64,000 nt of DNA from Pseudohongiella sp. GTDB lineage: Bacteria; Pseudomonadota; Gammaproteobacteria; Pseudomonadales; Pseudohongiellaceae. The notes beneath the pieces are model-generated. The model worked only from the letters and a program-made list of their open reading frames with translations, was not told the origin of the DNA and ran no database searches. The translations under genes and the position numbers were made by a program. Each line of letters begins with the position of its first letter. Within the stretch, counting starts at the first letter, position 1. Below are positions 57,016 to 64,000 of this stretch, piece by piece. The stretch covers positions 186,001-250,000 of the forward strand of contig NZ_DRFV01000017.1 in the NCBI RefSeq assembly GCF_011050365.1, written 5' to 3'.

Positions 57016-57708
57016 ATGAGCATACCAGAACCCAGCATAAGTTATGTTAACGAGAGCGCAATTCTGCTGCGCTTCGCTGAACATGATCACTCTAATACCG
57101 AAGCGCAGCCAGACCCGGCCTTGCAACTTCGTATCTGCCAACTGGCACAGGCCTTGCGCAGCCACCCGGACCGCGCTGCCATGCTGCAGGAAGTTGTACC
57201 CGGACCTGGCAATCTGCTGCTGGTCATGCATCGTGGCGTTATCACTGAGCAGGTTTTGCAGCACGCTGAATCACTGTGGCTGGAAGACGGTCAGATCCGC
57301 GACGAATCAGCATTGATTGAGATCCCGGTCAGCTATGGTGGCAAAAACGGTCCTGACCTGACACAACTGTCGCGACATACCGGGCTCGACGTGAACGAGA
57401 TTATCCAGCGTCACAGCGCACCCGAATACCTGGTGCAATGCCTGGGCTTTATGGCCGGCTTTGCCTATCTGGGCGGCCTGGATACGACACTCGCCATACC
57501 ACGTAAAAAAACACCGGCGACCAGTATCCCTGCTGGCGCCGTCGCTATCGGCGACCACTACACGGGCATTTACCCGTCGGCCACACCGGGCGGCTGGCAT
57601 ATCATTGGCCACACCCCAAGCAAGCTGTTTGATCCGCAAGGTAACCCACCCTGTCTACTGAAACCCGGTGACCGGGTTCGGTTTGTGCCTGTGGAGACCC
57701 GGTCATGA
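57016..57708 (+). CDS. pxpB: 5-oxoprolinase subunit PxpB
   Basis: PxpB is one of three subunits of the bacterial 5-oxoprolinase, which uses ATP to open pyroglutamate to glutamate, detoxifying spontaneously cyclised glutamine. The 230-residue protein has the KipI-type fold with family blocks VVPGPGNLLLV, IEIPVSYGG, CLGFMAGFAYLGGLD, IPRKKTPATSIPAGAVAIG and IYPSATPGGWHIIG. The stop overlaps the pxpC start (ATGA 57705-57708). Homologues such as B. subtilis KipI were first described as kinase inhibitors. Confidence 0.94.
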   Translation: MSIPEPSISYVNESAILLRFAEHDHSNTEAQPDPALQLRICQLAQALRSHPDRAAMLQEVVPGPGNLLLVMHRGVITEQVLQHAESLWLEDGQIRDESALIEIPVSYGGKNGPDLTQLSRHTGLDVNEIIQRHSAPEYLVQCLGFMAGFAYLGGLDTTLAIPRKKTPATSIPAGAVAIGDHYTGIYPSATPGGWHIIGHTPSKLFDPQGNPPCLLKPGDRVRFVPVETRS

Positions 57709-58676
57709 TTGAAGTGCTACGGGCCTCCCCCCTGTTAACCGTTCAGGACACCGGACGATCCGGTTTGCGTCACCTGGGTGTGCCGTTGACCGGCATGATG
57801 GACACCCCTGCGCTGATGGCGGCCAACCTGCTACTGGGCAACCCGATCGATGCAGCCGGGCTGGAGGTGAGCTTTGGCCCGACCTGGCTCAAGGCGCATC
57901 AGGACATTCAGATTGTATTGATGGGCACCGATATGCGGGCACGACTGATGACGCCTGATGGTAAGCACAGCATTCAGGACTACCTGGCACCCGGTTTTAT
58001 TCATGATATTCCCGCCGGCCACCGCATACACTGTCAGGCGGCGGCAGACCCGGGTCAGCGAAGCTGCCTGGCCGTCGCCGGGGGCATTGATGTGCCATTG
58101 GTCATGGGGTCAAGAAGCACCGACCTGAATAACGCTTTCGGCGGTTATCAGGGACGGACTCTGCGCGCCGGAGATATATTGCCGGTAGCGATTTCATCGC
58201 GGCAATCCAATAAAGGCGCCAAATCGCACGGCATCAGACAGGCCCGGGCAAACATGACACTGCGCACCGTCACGGGGCCCGAATACGGGGCCTTCACAGA
58301 CCGCAGTCAGTCCGCCTTCTGGCACACAGAGTGGCAGGTGACACCACTGAGCAATCGAATGGGACTGCGCCTCAACGGCGAGCGCCTCAGGTTGCAACAG
58401 CCCGGCGACCGGCAATCAAGCGGCGTCATGCCCGGCGTGATACAGATTCCGCCTGACGGACAGCCCATCATCCTGGGCAATGACGGCCAAACCACCGGCG
58501 GTTACCCTCAGTTAGGCAGTGTTGTCGCTGCCGACCTTTGGCAACTTGCCTATTTGTCGCCCGGCACGGTAATCAATTTTTTGCAGATTTCCATTGATGA
58601 TGCGTTGGCACTGTCGGCGACGCAGTCGCTGAAACTGAAACAGCTAGAGCTGTGGCTTGGCTGGTCACAGTCATAG
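57705..58676 (+). CDS. pxpC: 5-oxoprolinase subunit PxpC
   Basis: PxpC is the biotin-dependent-carboxylase-like subunit (KipA/AHS2 fold) of 5-oxoprolinase. The 323-residue protein has LLTVQDTGRSGLRHLGVPLTGMMD at the N terminus and SCLAVAGGIDVPLVMGSRSTDL in the middle. A C-terminal NRMGLRLNGERL and GVIQIPPDGQPIILGNDGQTTGGYP complete the typical motifs. It is co-translated with pxpB and followed 29 bp later by the pxpA start. No biotinylated lysine motif is expected or seen. Confidence 0.94.
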   Translation: MIEVLRASPLLTVQDTGRSGLRHLGVPLTGMMDTPALMAANLLLGNPIDAAGLEVSFGPTWLKAHQDIQIVLMGTDMRARLMTPDGKHSIQDYLAPGFIHDIPAGHRIHCQAAADPGQRSCLAVAGGIDVPLVMGSRSTDLNNAFGGYQGRTLRAGDILPVAISSRQSNKGAKSHGIRQARANMTLRTVTGPEYGAFTDRSQSAFWHTEWQVTPLSNRMGLRLNGERLRLQQPGDRQSSGVMPGVIQIPPDGQPIILGNDGQTTGGYPQLGSVVAADLWQLAYLSPGTVINFLQISIDDALALSATQSLKLKQLELWLGWSQS

Positions 58677-58705
58677 CGGCTGCACGCCCGCAACACGGAG
58701 CCGGC

Positions 58706-59458
58706 ATGGCAACAGGATTGCACATAGACCTGAATGCAGACCTGGGCGAAGGTGGTGCCCTGGATGCTGAGCTGCTGGCCCTGGTTTCATCGGCTAACAT
58801 CAGTTGTGGAGCGCACGCTGGCGATGAGTCCGACATTCGTGTCGCTCTGCAGCTGGCCAAAAAAAACGGCGTCTGTATTGGGGCACACCCGTCCTATCCC
58901 GACCGGGCCAATATGGGTCGCGTGGCAATGAAAATGTCAGCAGACCAACTGCAACAGTCTCTGCTGGAGCAGTTGACCTACCTGCAAAACCTGGCCCACG
59001 ACGCCGCTGCAACTGTGCATTTTGTCAAACCCCATGGTGCTCTTTATAACCAGGCCGCCCGGGACCTGACCCTGGCCAGACAAGTTGCCCGCGCCGTAAA
59101 GTCGTTCGATGCCTCACTGACACTGGTCGGCCTGGCGGGTAGCCAACTGCTTCGCGCCGGTCACGAAGCCGGCATAAAAACCTGTGCCGAAGCTTTTGTT
59201 GATCGTGCCTACCAGGCCGACGGCAGTCTGTTGCCACGTTCGTGCGACGGCGCTGTTATTGAGGATACGGAAGTGGCCATGCAGCAGGCCATGAGCATCA
59301 TCACTGAGCAGCGCGTGCAAACCCATGATGGCAAAATGATACCGATTGTGGCGGATACGCTTTGCGTTCATGGCGACACCCCACAGGCGTTGGCTTTCGC
59401 CCAGGCGTTGCATTTATGCCTGGGTGATACCGGCATCCTTATCCGTGCCTGCCATTGA
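58706..59458 (+). CDS. pxpA: 5-oxoprolinase subunit PxpA (LamB/YcsF)
   Basis: PxpA completes the 5-oxoprolinase complex. The 250-residue LamB/YcsF protein shows IDLNADLGEGGALDAELL, SANISCGAHAGDESDI, GVCIGAHPSYPDRANMGRVAM, FVKPHGALYNQA and the C-terminal DTLCVHGDTPQALAFAQ. These are the family's conserved metal- and substrate-site segments. ATG 58706 has GGAG about six bases before it; an in-frame upstream start inside pxpC (58652) was rejected. The operon order is B-C-A. It is convergent with the type II secretion genes. Confidence 0.95.
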   Translation: MATGLHIDLNADLGEGGALDAELLALVSSANISCGAHAGDESDIRVALQLAKKNGVCIGAHPSYPDRANMGRVAMKMSADQLQQSLLEQLTYLQNLAHDAAATVHFVKPHGALYNQAARDLTLARQVARAVKSFDASLTLVGLAGSQLLRAGHEAGIKTCAEAFVDRAYQADGSLLPRSCDGAVIEDTEVAMQQAMSIITEQRVQTHDGKMIPIVADTLCVHGDTPQALAFAQALHLCLGDTGILIRACH

Positions 59459-59494
59459 CCTGAGACCTGCTGCAGATAGCAGACTGACCCGGAC

Positions 59495-60295
59495 TCAGGG
59501 CTGGCTGCGGAGTTCCAGTGTATAAAGACCAGCGCCCTGCGGCTCGGCAACTACGTCCAGCAGCTCGATCACCGAATCCGCTGTTTGTGACTGGACGGTC
59601 AGTTCCGCCCGGGTGTGGAAGCTGCCATCGAGTGTCACTGTTGACTGCAGTGCAACATGCAGCGGTGTATCCCTTTGCTGGGCAAGCAAATCGCCATTGT
59701 CCAGCTGCACAATAATGCTGTCATCACTGTCGCGACGAAAGCTGAACGGCAAGGTTTGCAGGGTCAGGTTCAGCGCATCAGACAGAATCCCGGCGTTGCT
59801 CCACAGACCTTGTCCGTGAAGCGCCGTCAGACTGCCGGCCTGCCATGTCAATGTCGTCAGCAGTCCGGAGATCTCGCCACCCAGACGCAGGTCCGCAGAT
59901 CGCAGAAAATACGCTGCCGGCAAATCAAAGGTCACATCACGCAAGGTCAGATCACCACCAGCCGTCACACACGCGGTGCCCGCCACAGTGCCCTGCGGCG
60001 CTGCTGGCAACCCGCTGTCGACAAAGGTGAGCTCAACACAGGGGGACAGGCGCAGCAATGACAGTGGCCTGACCCGCCAGGCCAGGCGCCCCTGGACCAG
60101 CACCTGCCCACTCTCCGCCAGCGCTGCCTGCGCCGCGACGCCGGACCAGACAGTGCCGGTAATGCCCTGCAACACCAGAGGTGCATTGGCGGGCAACAAT
60201 CTGGTCATGACGGCCGCAGGCGCCAGCACCACGATCCATATCAGGGTAAATGCCAGTAACAGCAGCAATGCTTTGGTTTTTGTCCGCCTGGCCAT
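59495..60295 (-). CDS. gspN: Type II secretion system protein GspN
   Basis: GspN is a bitopic inner-membrane accessory protein of the type II secretion system. The 266-residue product has one N-terminal anchor (ALLLLLAFTLIWIVVLAPAAV) and a beta-rich periplasmic domain. The family segments ITGTVWSGVA and GRLAWRVRPLSLLRLSPCVELTF are present. It is the last gene of the leftward gsp run, 3 bp after gspM. Many type II systems lack GspN. No gspO or other secretion gene follows it; pxpA ends convergently 36 bp away. Confidence 0.9.
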   Translation of the reverse strand: MARRTKTKALLLLLAFTLIWIVVLAPAAVMTRLLPANAPLVLQGITGTVWSGVAAQAALAESGQVLVQGRLAWRVRPLSLLRLSPCVELTFVDSGLPAAPQGTVAGTACVTAGGDLTLRDVTFDLPAAYFLRSADLRLGGEISGLLTTLTWQAGSLTALHGQGLWSNAGILSDALNLTLQTLPFSFRRDSDDSIIVQLDNGDLLAQQRDTPLHVALQSTVTLDGSFHTRAELTVQSQTADSVIELLDVVAEPQGAGLYTLELRSQP

Positions 60296-60298
60296 GAC

Positions 60299-60784
60299 TC
60301 AGTTTCCGCGCAGTCGCAAGCTGACGGTGACATTGCCCGGCGTTTGCACCGGCGACAGGGTTAATGCATCAATGCTCATGACACCGCTGCTTTCAACGTC
60401 AGACAGCCAGGCCAGTACTGTCGCCATGCTGACGTCATTGAGCCGGACCGCGACCGATGAATTGTCTGCTGACGGCTCCAGCGATGCGATGCGAAGCCCC
60501 AGCGCTGACGCCGACTCATCCAGCGACTGTGCCAGATTGCCACCGGTGCCACTGTTACCTGACGCCGCGCTCGCGCGCGCACTGGCGAGTTCCTGTGCCA
60601 ACACCCGCACGGACAGCAAAGACTGTTCGGCATTGGCGACACGCTGCGCCGACAGCGCCCGCGCCTGCGACATCGGTTGCCACAACAGCAGCCACACCAG
60701 ATATGTCAGCACCACACTCAGTCCGGCAAGCAGTATCAATTGTTCTCTGGGGGTTTTCAGCTGCAACCAGGCTCTTACTTTCAT
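60299..60784 (-). CDS. gspM: Type II secretion system protein GspM
   Basis: GspM pairs with GspL in the inner-membrane assembly platform. The 161-residue protein begins LKTPREQLILLAGLSVVLTYLVWLLLWQP, a cytoplasmic stub and single membrane helix. A short periplasmic helix and a ferredoxin-like domain follow (LRIASLEPSADNSSVAVRLNDVSMATVLAWLSDVE). Its ATG overlaps the gspL stop by 4 bp (60781-60784). Sequence conservation is low in this family, but the position between gspL and gspN is decisive. Confidence 0.92.
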   Translation of the reverse strand: MKVRAWLQLKTPREQLILLAGLSVVLTYLVWLLLWQPMSQARALSAQRVANAEQSLLSVRVLAQELASARASAASGNSGTGGNLAQSLDESASALGLRIASLEPSADNSSVAVRLNDVSMATVLAWLSDVESSGVMSIDALTLSPVQTPGNVTVSLRLRGN

Positions 60785-62118
60785 GGCATTGTCTCCGTGA
60801 TAATCAGACTCGCCTGTTGCCGGTTGCCTGACTGCGTCATATTCTGTGCCCGGGCCTGCAAACCACCGTTGTTGAGCTGTTCACTGAATTGCAGAATAGC
60901 AGTATTACTGGTGGCCTCGACGCTGAGTTGCAGCTCGCTGCGGGCCGTTGCAGAGCTGCTGCCGTTATAACTCAGGCGGTTTATGCTGACCTGTGAATTC
61001 TGTGCCAAATGCGGTGTAATCCGGTCCAGCAGGGCCAGTACACTGCCACCCGCAGAGTCGCCGCGTAACTGCCCCAGTTGTGCCCGCAACTGCTGTTCGG
61101 CGTCGACCAGCACACCTGCAGGCACAATCTCCCGGTACACCGATTCAATATCCTGCTGCAGAGATCGGAAGCGTTGATTATTGAGCTGGGTTTCCAGTAA
61201 CGTCACCGATACAAAGGTCAATACCGCCAGGCCGGCAGCGTAAAGTGGTAAGCGCATCGGGCGCCAGATCTTCTGCCAACGCACGGGCCGGGCAAATCCT
61301 CCCTGACGCAGGTCCGGGATGGCCGGCGACACCTTGTCGACGCGGCCGTCCGAGCGAGAGTGACAAATGCCATCCCACTCCCCCGACAGCAGCATGGTCA
61401 CTACCTCCGGCTGCCAGGACTGCACCAGCACACTGGCCAATACCTGTGCCTTCATGGCCTCCAGCTCATCGCTTGTCAGCGCCTCTAGTTGCAGAGACTG
61501 TGGTGGGGTGGCTCCTGCGGCCGCTGGTGCATGCAACACAGAGTCCAGTAGCACGCCCAGCATCGACAAATCGACACTGGCAGCAGCGCCCGTCCCCCAG
61601 CATATATCCACCTGATTGCCAGACAGTCGCAAAATCCAGCAGCTGGCTGTGGCCGGCAGCAACAACGGCTCCGCGTAGCAATGTCTGACATCAAAACCGG
61701 CCGTTTCCAGCTCTGTAATCCGGCTATGCAGCTCGCGCCTGTCGATATACGAGACCACGACTTCCGATGCTATTTCGTCGGTTGCCGCGTTGTCAGCCGT
61801 GTGCGACTGGCGCTGGCTGTGTTTGCCTGGCATGGGCGAGCCCTGGGCAATATGCAGCCCGGCTATTTCTTGCGCCAGGTCGGCCTCCAGTTCATAGGGA
61901 ATAAGACGGGTCAGATGCCTTTTTTCTTCAGGCCTGAACGCCAGACGCCGACTGGGGCAGTCAGCGCCCGCAATCAGCAGCGTCAGCGTCGCCTCGGGCC
62001 AGCGGTCCGCCATCACTGACAACGTGCTGCTGCCCTGCTCACCCGACTCGCACTCATACCAACGGTAGCAGGCATGCTCTGTGTCGCCGCTGATCTGTCT
62101 GACCCATAAATCAGTCAT
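60781..62118 (-). CDS. gspL: Type II secretion system protein GspL
   Basis: GspL links the cytoplasmic ATPase GspE to the inner-membrane platform. The 445-residue protein has an actin-like cytoplasmic domain (about 1-270, including RHLTRLIPYELEADLAQEI) and a single membrane helix (PLYAAGLAVLTFVSVTLLE, 291-309). A periplasmic ferredoxin-like domain follows, after the LFRSLQQDIESVYREIVP-type helix. It overlaps gspM by 4 bp and follows gspK by 17 bp. Confidence 0.94.
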   Translation of the reverse strand: MTDLWVRQISGDTEHACYRWYECESGEQGSSTLSVMADRWPEATLTLLIAGADCPSRRLAFRPEEKRHLTRLIPYELEADLAQEIAGLHIAQGSPMPGKHSQRQSHTADNAATDEIASEVVVSYIDRRELHSRITELETAGFDVRHCYAEPLLLPATASCWILRLSGNQVDICWGTGAAASVDLSMLGVLLDSVLHAPAAAGATPPQSLQLEALTSDELEAMKAQVLASVLVQSWQPEVVTMLLSGEWDGICHSRSDGRVDKVSPAIPDLRQGGFARPVRWQKIWRPMRLPLYAAGLAVLTFVSVTLLETQLNNQRFRSLQQDIESVYREIVPAGVLVDAEQQLRAQLGQLRGDSAGGSVLALLDRITPHLAQNSQVSINRLSYNGSSSATARSELQLSVEATSNTAILQFSEQLNNGGLQARAQNMTQSGNRQQASLIITETMP

Positions 62119-62135
62119 TGTGTGTTCCCGTTTAA

Positions 62136-63194
62136 CTATAAAGCGAAATTTCTGGATAAGGTACGAACACCGTTTTCATCACGAAACAGCAGTGCCTCCA
62201 TGAATCGGGTGTGCTCGCCAATGGTCGCACTGGCGTAAACGATAAAGTACTCGCTGGCGACGCCATAGGGTCGGTTTTGCCTTTCTTCATCATGACTCTG
62301 GCTTTCGTTGAGCGCGATTTTGTCGCCTATACCCTGTAGCACCGGCACCGTCGCCAGCTCAGCAGTTTCGCCAAAAAACGCCTGCGCCCGGTACTGTGCC
62401 AGTGCCAATACCGAGTCCGCCGGAAGCGGTTCAAGATCCTGGCTCGCGTTGATCGCGCCCAGCACTTGCGGCGGTGCCGAATTGATATTGAGCGCCGTAG
62501 GCACAGGCAACGCGGTGACCAGAGGCATTATTCTCAGCAACAGCTCCGCGCTCATATGCCGCACCAATGCCAGCTCGCTGATGTCGGAGACAAACTGATT
62601 GGCGGCATTCAGAGCTCGCGACTCCGCGCTGTAATACAACGACTCGGCACCGCCCGGTCCCGCAGGCTGATCATCCTCATCCACCCAGTCTATAACGGCT
62701 TCCGTAATCTCAATGGCCTCCGCCTCACTCAACGGGTATTCGGCGAAGCTCTGCAACAGGCGGATAAACTGCTTTTGTTGCTCGCTGAAGCGCTGTGCGG
62801 GTGGCATCGACAGATCATCCTGATAGGCACTTTTAACAGACAGGTTATTGATATTGTAAAGTCCCTGCGCATCGACTAACTGAACCTCCAGCCAACCATC
62901 GTCGGTCGGAAATGGCGGCAGCTGCGTGGCCCAGGCTTCCTGCAGGTGGTCGAGCTGCGAGTCCATGCCGTCCGTTGCCAGCACCTGGGCCGCCAGGGTT
63001 TCCGCGCCCTGCAGGTAGGCGTGGAAGCGCGCCTGCAACAGTCCATTTTCGGTACGATTGGCTTGCAACAGGAAGGCCTGGCCAAACTGCACCGCCAACA
63101 CCGCCACCAGCCCGGCAATCAGCAGCGCAAGCACCAGCGCGCTGCCGCGATTGTGCGCAGGCTGACCCAGCCTGCTTTCATGCGCCACTGTCAT
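62136..63194 (-). CDS. gspK: Type II secretion minor pseudopilin GspK
   Basis: GspK caps the pseudopilus tip with GspI and GspJ. The 352-residue protein starts with a prepilin-like peptide (NRGSALVLALLIAGLVAVLAV, cleavage after Gly), without the Glu5 found in other pseudopilins, as is normal for GspK. The large inserted alpha-domain is present (LRIMPLVTALPVPTALNINSAPPQVL). The Ca-binding and VYNINNLS-like segment GLYNINNLSVKSAY follows the family pattern. It overlaps gspJ by 4 bp (63191-63194). Confidence 0.94.
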   Translation of the reverse strand: MTVAHESRLGQPAHNRGSALVLALLIAGLVAVLAVQFGQAFLLQANRTENGLLQARFHAYLQGAETLAAQVLATDGMDSQLDHLQEAWATQLPPFPTDDGWLEVQLVDAQGLYNINNLSVKSAYQDDLSMPPAQRFSEQQKQFIRLLQSFAEYPLSEAEAIEITEAVIDWVDEDDQPAGPGGAESLYYSAESRALNAANQFVSDISELALVRHMSAELLLRIMPLVTALPVPTALNINSAPPQVLGAINASQDLEPLPADSVLALAQYRAQAFFGETAELATVPVLQGIGDKIALNESQSHDEERQNRPYGVASEYFIVYASATIGEHTRFMEALLFRDENGVRTLSRNFAL

Positions 63195-63937
63195 GGTGCC
63201 CCCGCCAATAAAAATATCCGGCTGATGTTGCCGAGCGCGCGACTTTGCAATTGCACTTCCACCGCCGCAGGTAACCGTGTCATCAGTTCATCGTTTGCCT
63301 GTCTGTCATCGCCCGGCGCGGCTGTGCTCACGCTGTCGTTTAAAACCGGGGGCCATTCACGCGACCAGGCATCCTCACCCGGCAGCGCCCCGACAGGAAG
63401 AAATCGAAAACTCAATGCCTCGACATTCTGCAACAGGCGCAGACTCCCTGCGGGCGTCTCAGTCAGGCTCTGATTGCGCTCCGGCCAGTAATCCCGATAC
63501 AGATTGCCGTCAACAACCCGGTAAGCTACGCGCTGCAATTCGGAACGTCTTTGTTGCAAAGGGTTGCTCCAGCCTGCCCGCACAAACCACAACTGTGCAC
63601 CCGGTCGCTGCAGTGTGGATGGTAAAAACATACCGCCGCCAGCAAGACTCAACATGGCAGGACGACCACGAGGCTGGAGATCCGTGACCGCCAATGCATC
63701 CACGCCGGTGGCAGGCTTTGCTGCAGGCCGCGTGCTGGCCTGTTGCAGATCCGCCGCCATTAATAACCATACTCGCTCAAGATCATTGAGCTGCTGCAGG
63801 ACATCCGAGCCCTGCTCCGACACCGCCATCGCAGTGTCCAGAAAACGGTATGACATGGCACCTATCAGTGCCGTCAGGGCCATCGCAATCAACAACTCAA
63901 TCAGGGTGAAACCACGCTGGCCGCAGAAAGCAGTCAT
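63191..63937 (-). CDS. gspJ: Type II secretion minor pseudopilin GspJ
   Basis: GspJ is a minor pseudopilin of the tip complex. ATG 63937 gives a short leader MTAFCGQRG, cleaved by the prepilin peptidase at Gly9|Phe10, then FTLIELLIAMALTALIGAMSYRF with Glu at position +5. The rest (248 residues in total) is a beta-rich periplasmic domain. A longer in-frame start at 63973 would put 12 extra residues before the leader and overlap gspI, so it is less likely. The gene begins 1 bp after the gspI stop. Confidence 0.94.
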   Translation of the reverse strand: MTAFCGQRGFTLIELLIAMALTALIGAMSYRFLDTAMAVSEQGSDVLQQLNDLERVWLLMAADLQQASTRPAAKPATGVDALAVTDLQPRGRPAMLSLAGGGMFLPSTLQRPGAQLWFVRAGWSNPLQQRRSELQRVAYRVVDGNLYRDYWPERNQSLTETPAGSLRLLQNVEALSFRFLPVGALPGEDAWSREWPPVLNDSVSTAAPGDDRQANDELMTRLPAAVEVQLQSRALGNISRIFLLAGAP

Positions 63938-63938
63938 C

Positions 63939-64000
63939 TCAGAGCGCTCCACTGACAGCGCCCGTGCGGGCATAGACCGTCATCTCGACAATGGCATCAC
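63939..64000 (-). CDS. gspI: Type II secretion minor pseudopilin GspI, C-terminal fragment
   Basis: The last 19 codons before a TGA at 63941-63939 read DAIVEMTVYARTGAVSGAL in the frame directly upstream of gspJ. Position and the VEMTVYAR-type ending fit the carboxy terminus of GspI, which precedes gspJ in all canonical gsp operons. The rest of the gene is outside the window. The assignment depends mainly on synteny. Confidence 0.75.
   Translation of the reverse strand, partial: DAIVEMTVYARTGAVSGAL

Overview
The window is a continuous, gene-dense stretch of a Gram-negative gammaproteobacterial chromosome with LPS transport, an Mla-type lipid transport remnant, a type II secretion system and sigma-54. 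Gene order in several blocks matches Pseudomonas and its relatives: rpoN-ptsN-rapZ-ptsO, dksA-gluQ-cbrX-cbrA-cbrB-pcnB-panB-panC-acsA, and divergent ssb/uvrA. Other expected neighbours are missing (mlaFED, mlaB, hpf, folK). My inference is a non-Pseudomonas, probably marine, member of the wider Pseudomonadales/Cellvibrionales group. The genus cannot be fixed from this sequence alone. I see no phage, insertion sequence, CRISPR array, rRNA or tRNA.

Region by region. 1-9.9 kb is the conserved envelope/nitrogen-PTS block: murA (partial), ibaG and mlaC leftward; yrbG, kdsD, kdsC, lptC, lptA, lptB, rpoN, ptsN, rapZ, ptsO and darP rightward. 10-17 kb has an S9 peptidase lipoprotein, a LysR regulator that apparently starts at CTG, a histidine-phosphatase-like protein, an APH-like kinase and a two-subunit sodium/solute symporter. 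17-24 kb has a Mrp/ApbC ATPase, three uncharacterised envelope proteins, two PLP enzymes and a Rieske protein. 24-37.7 kb is the dksA-cbrAB-pan-acs block. 37.7-47 kb has a SulP transporter, a TIGR01244 protein, a GbsR/MarR-controlled RND efflux operon and a small stress-type cluster (CsbD, glycine-rich membrane protein, CBS pair). 47-54 kb has a lipoprotein, moeA, a sugar-nucleotide-reductase-like protein, ssb and uvrA. 54-64 kb has a PQQ alcohol dehydrogenase lipoprotein, a SIMPL protein, the pxpBCA 5-oxoprolinase operon and type II secretion genes gspN-M-L-K-J-I running off the window end.

The most notable observation is the 540-bp gap between cbrB and pcnB. It carries a well-spaced sigma-54 promoter, an upstream inverted repeat suited to an enhancer-binding protein, five clusters of AANAANAA motifs and a GC hairpin. 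This is the layout and position of the Pseudomonas CrcZ small RNA, which titrates Hfq/Crc to relieve carbon catabolite repression. A-rich AANAANAA tracts also lie just before the DUF4212/symporter operon and acsA. That suggests a complete CbrAB, sigma-54, sponge RNA and acetate-uptake circuit encoded within about 20 kb.
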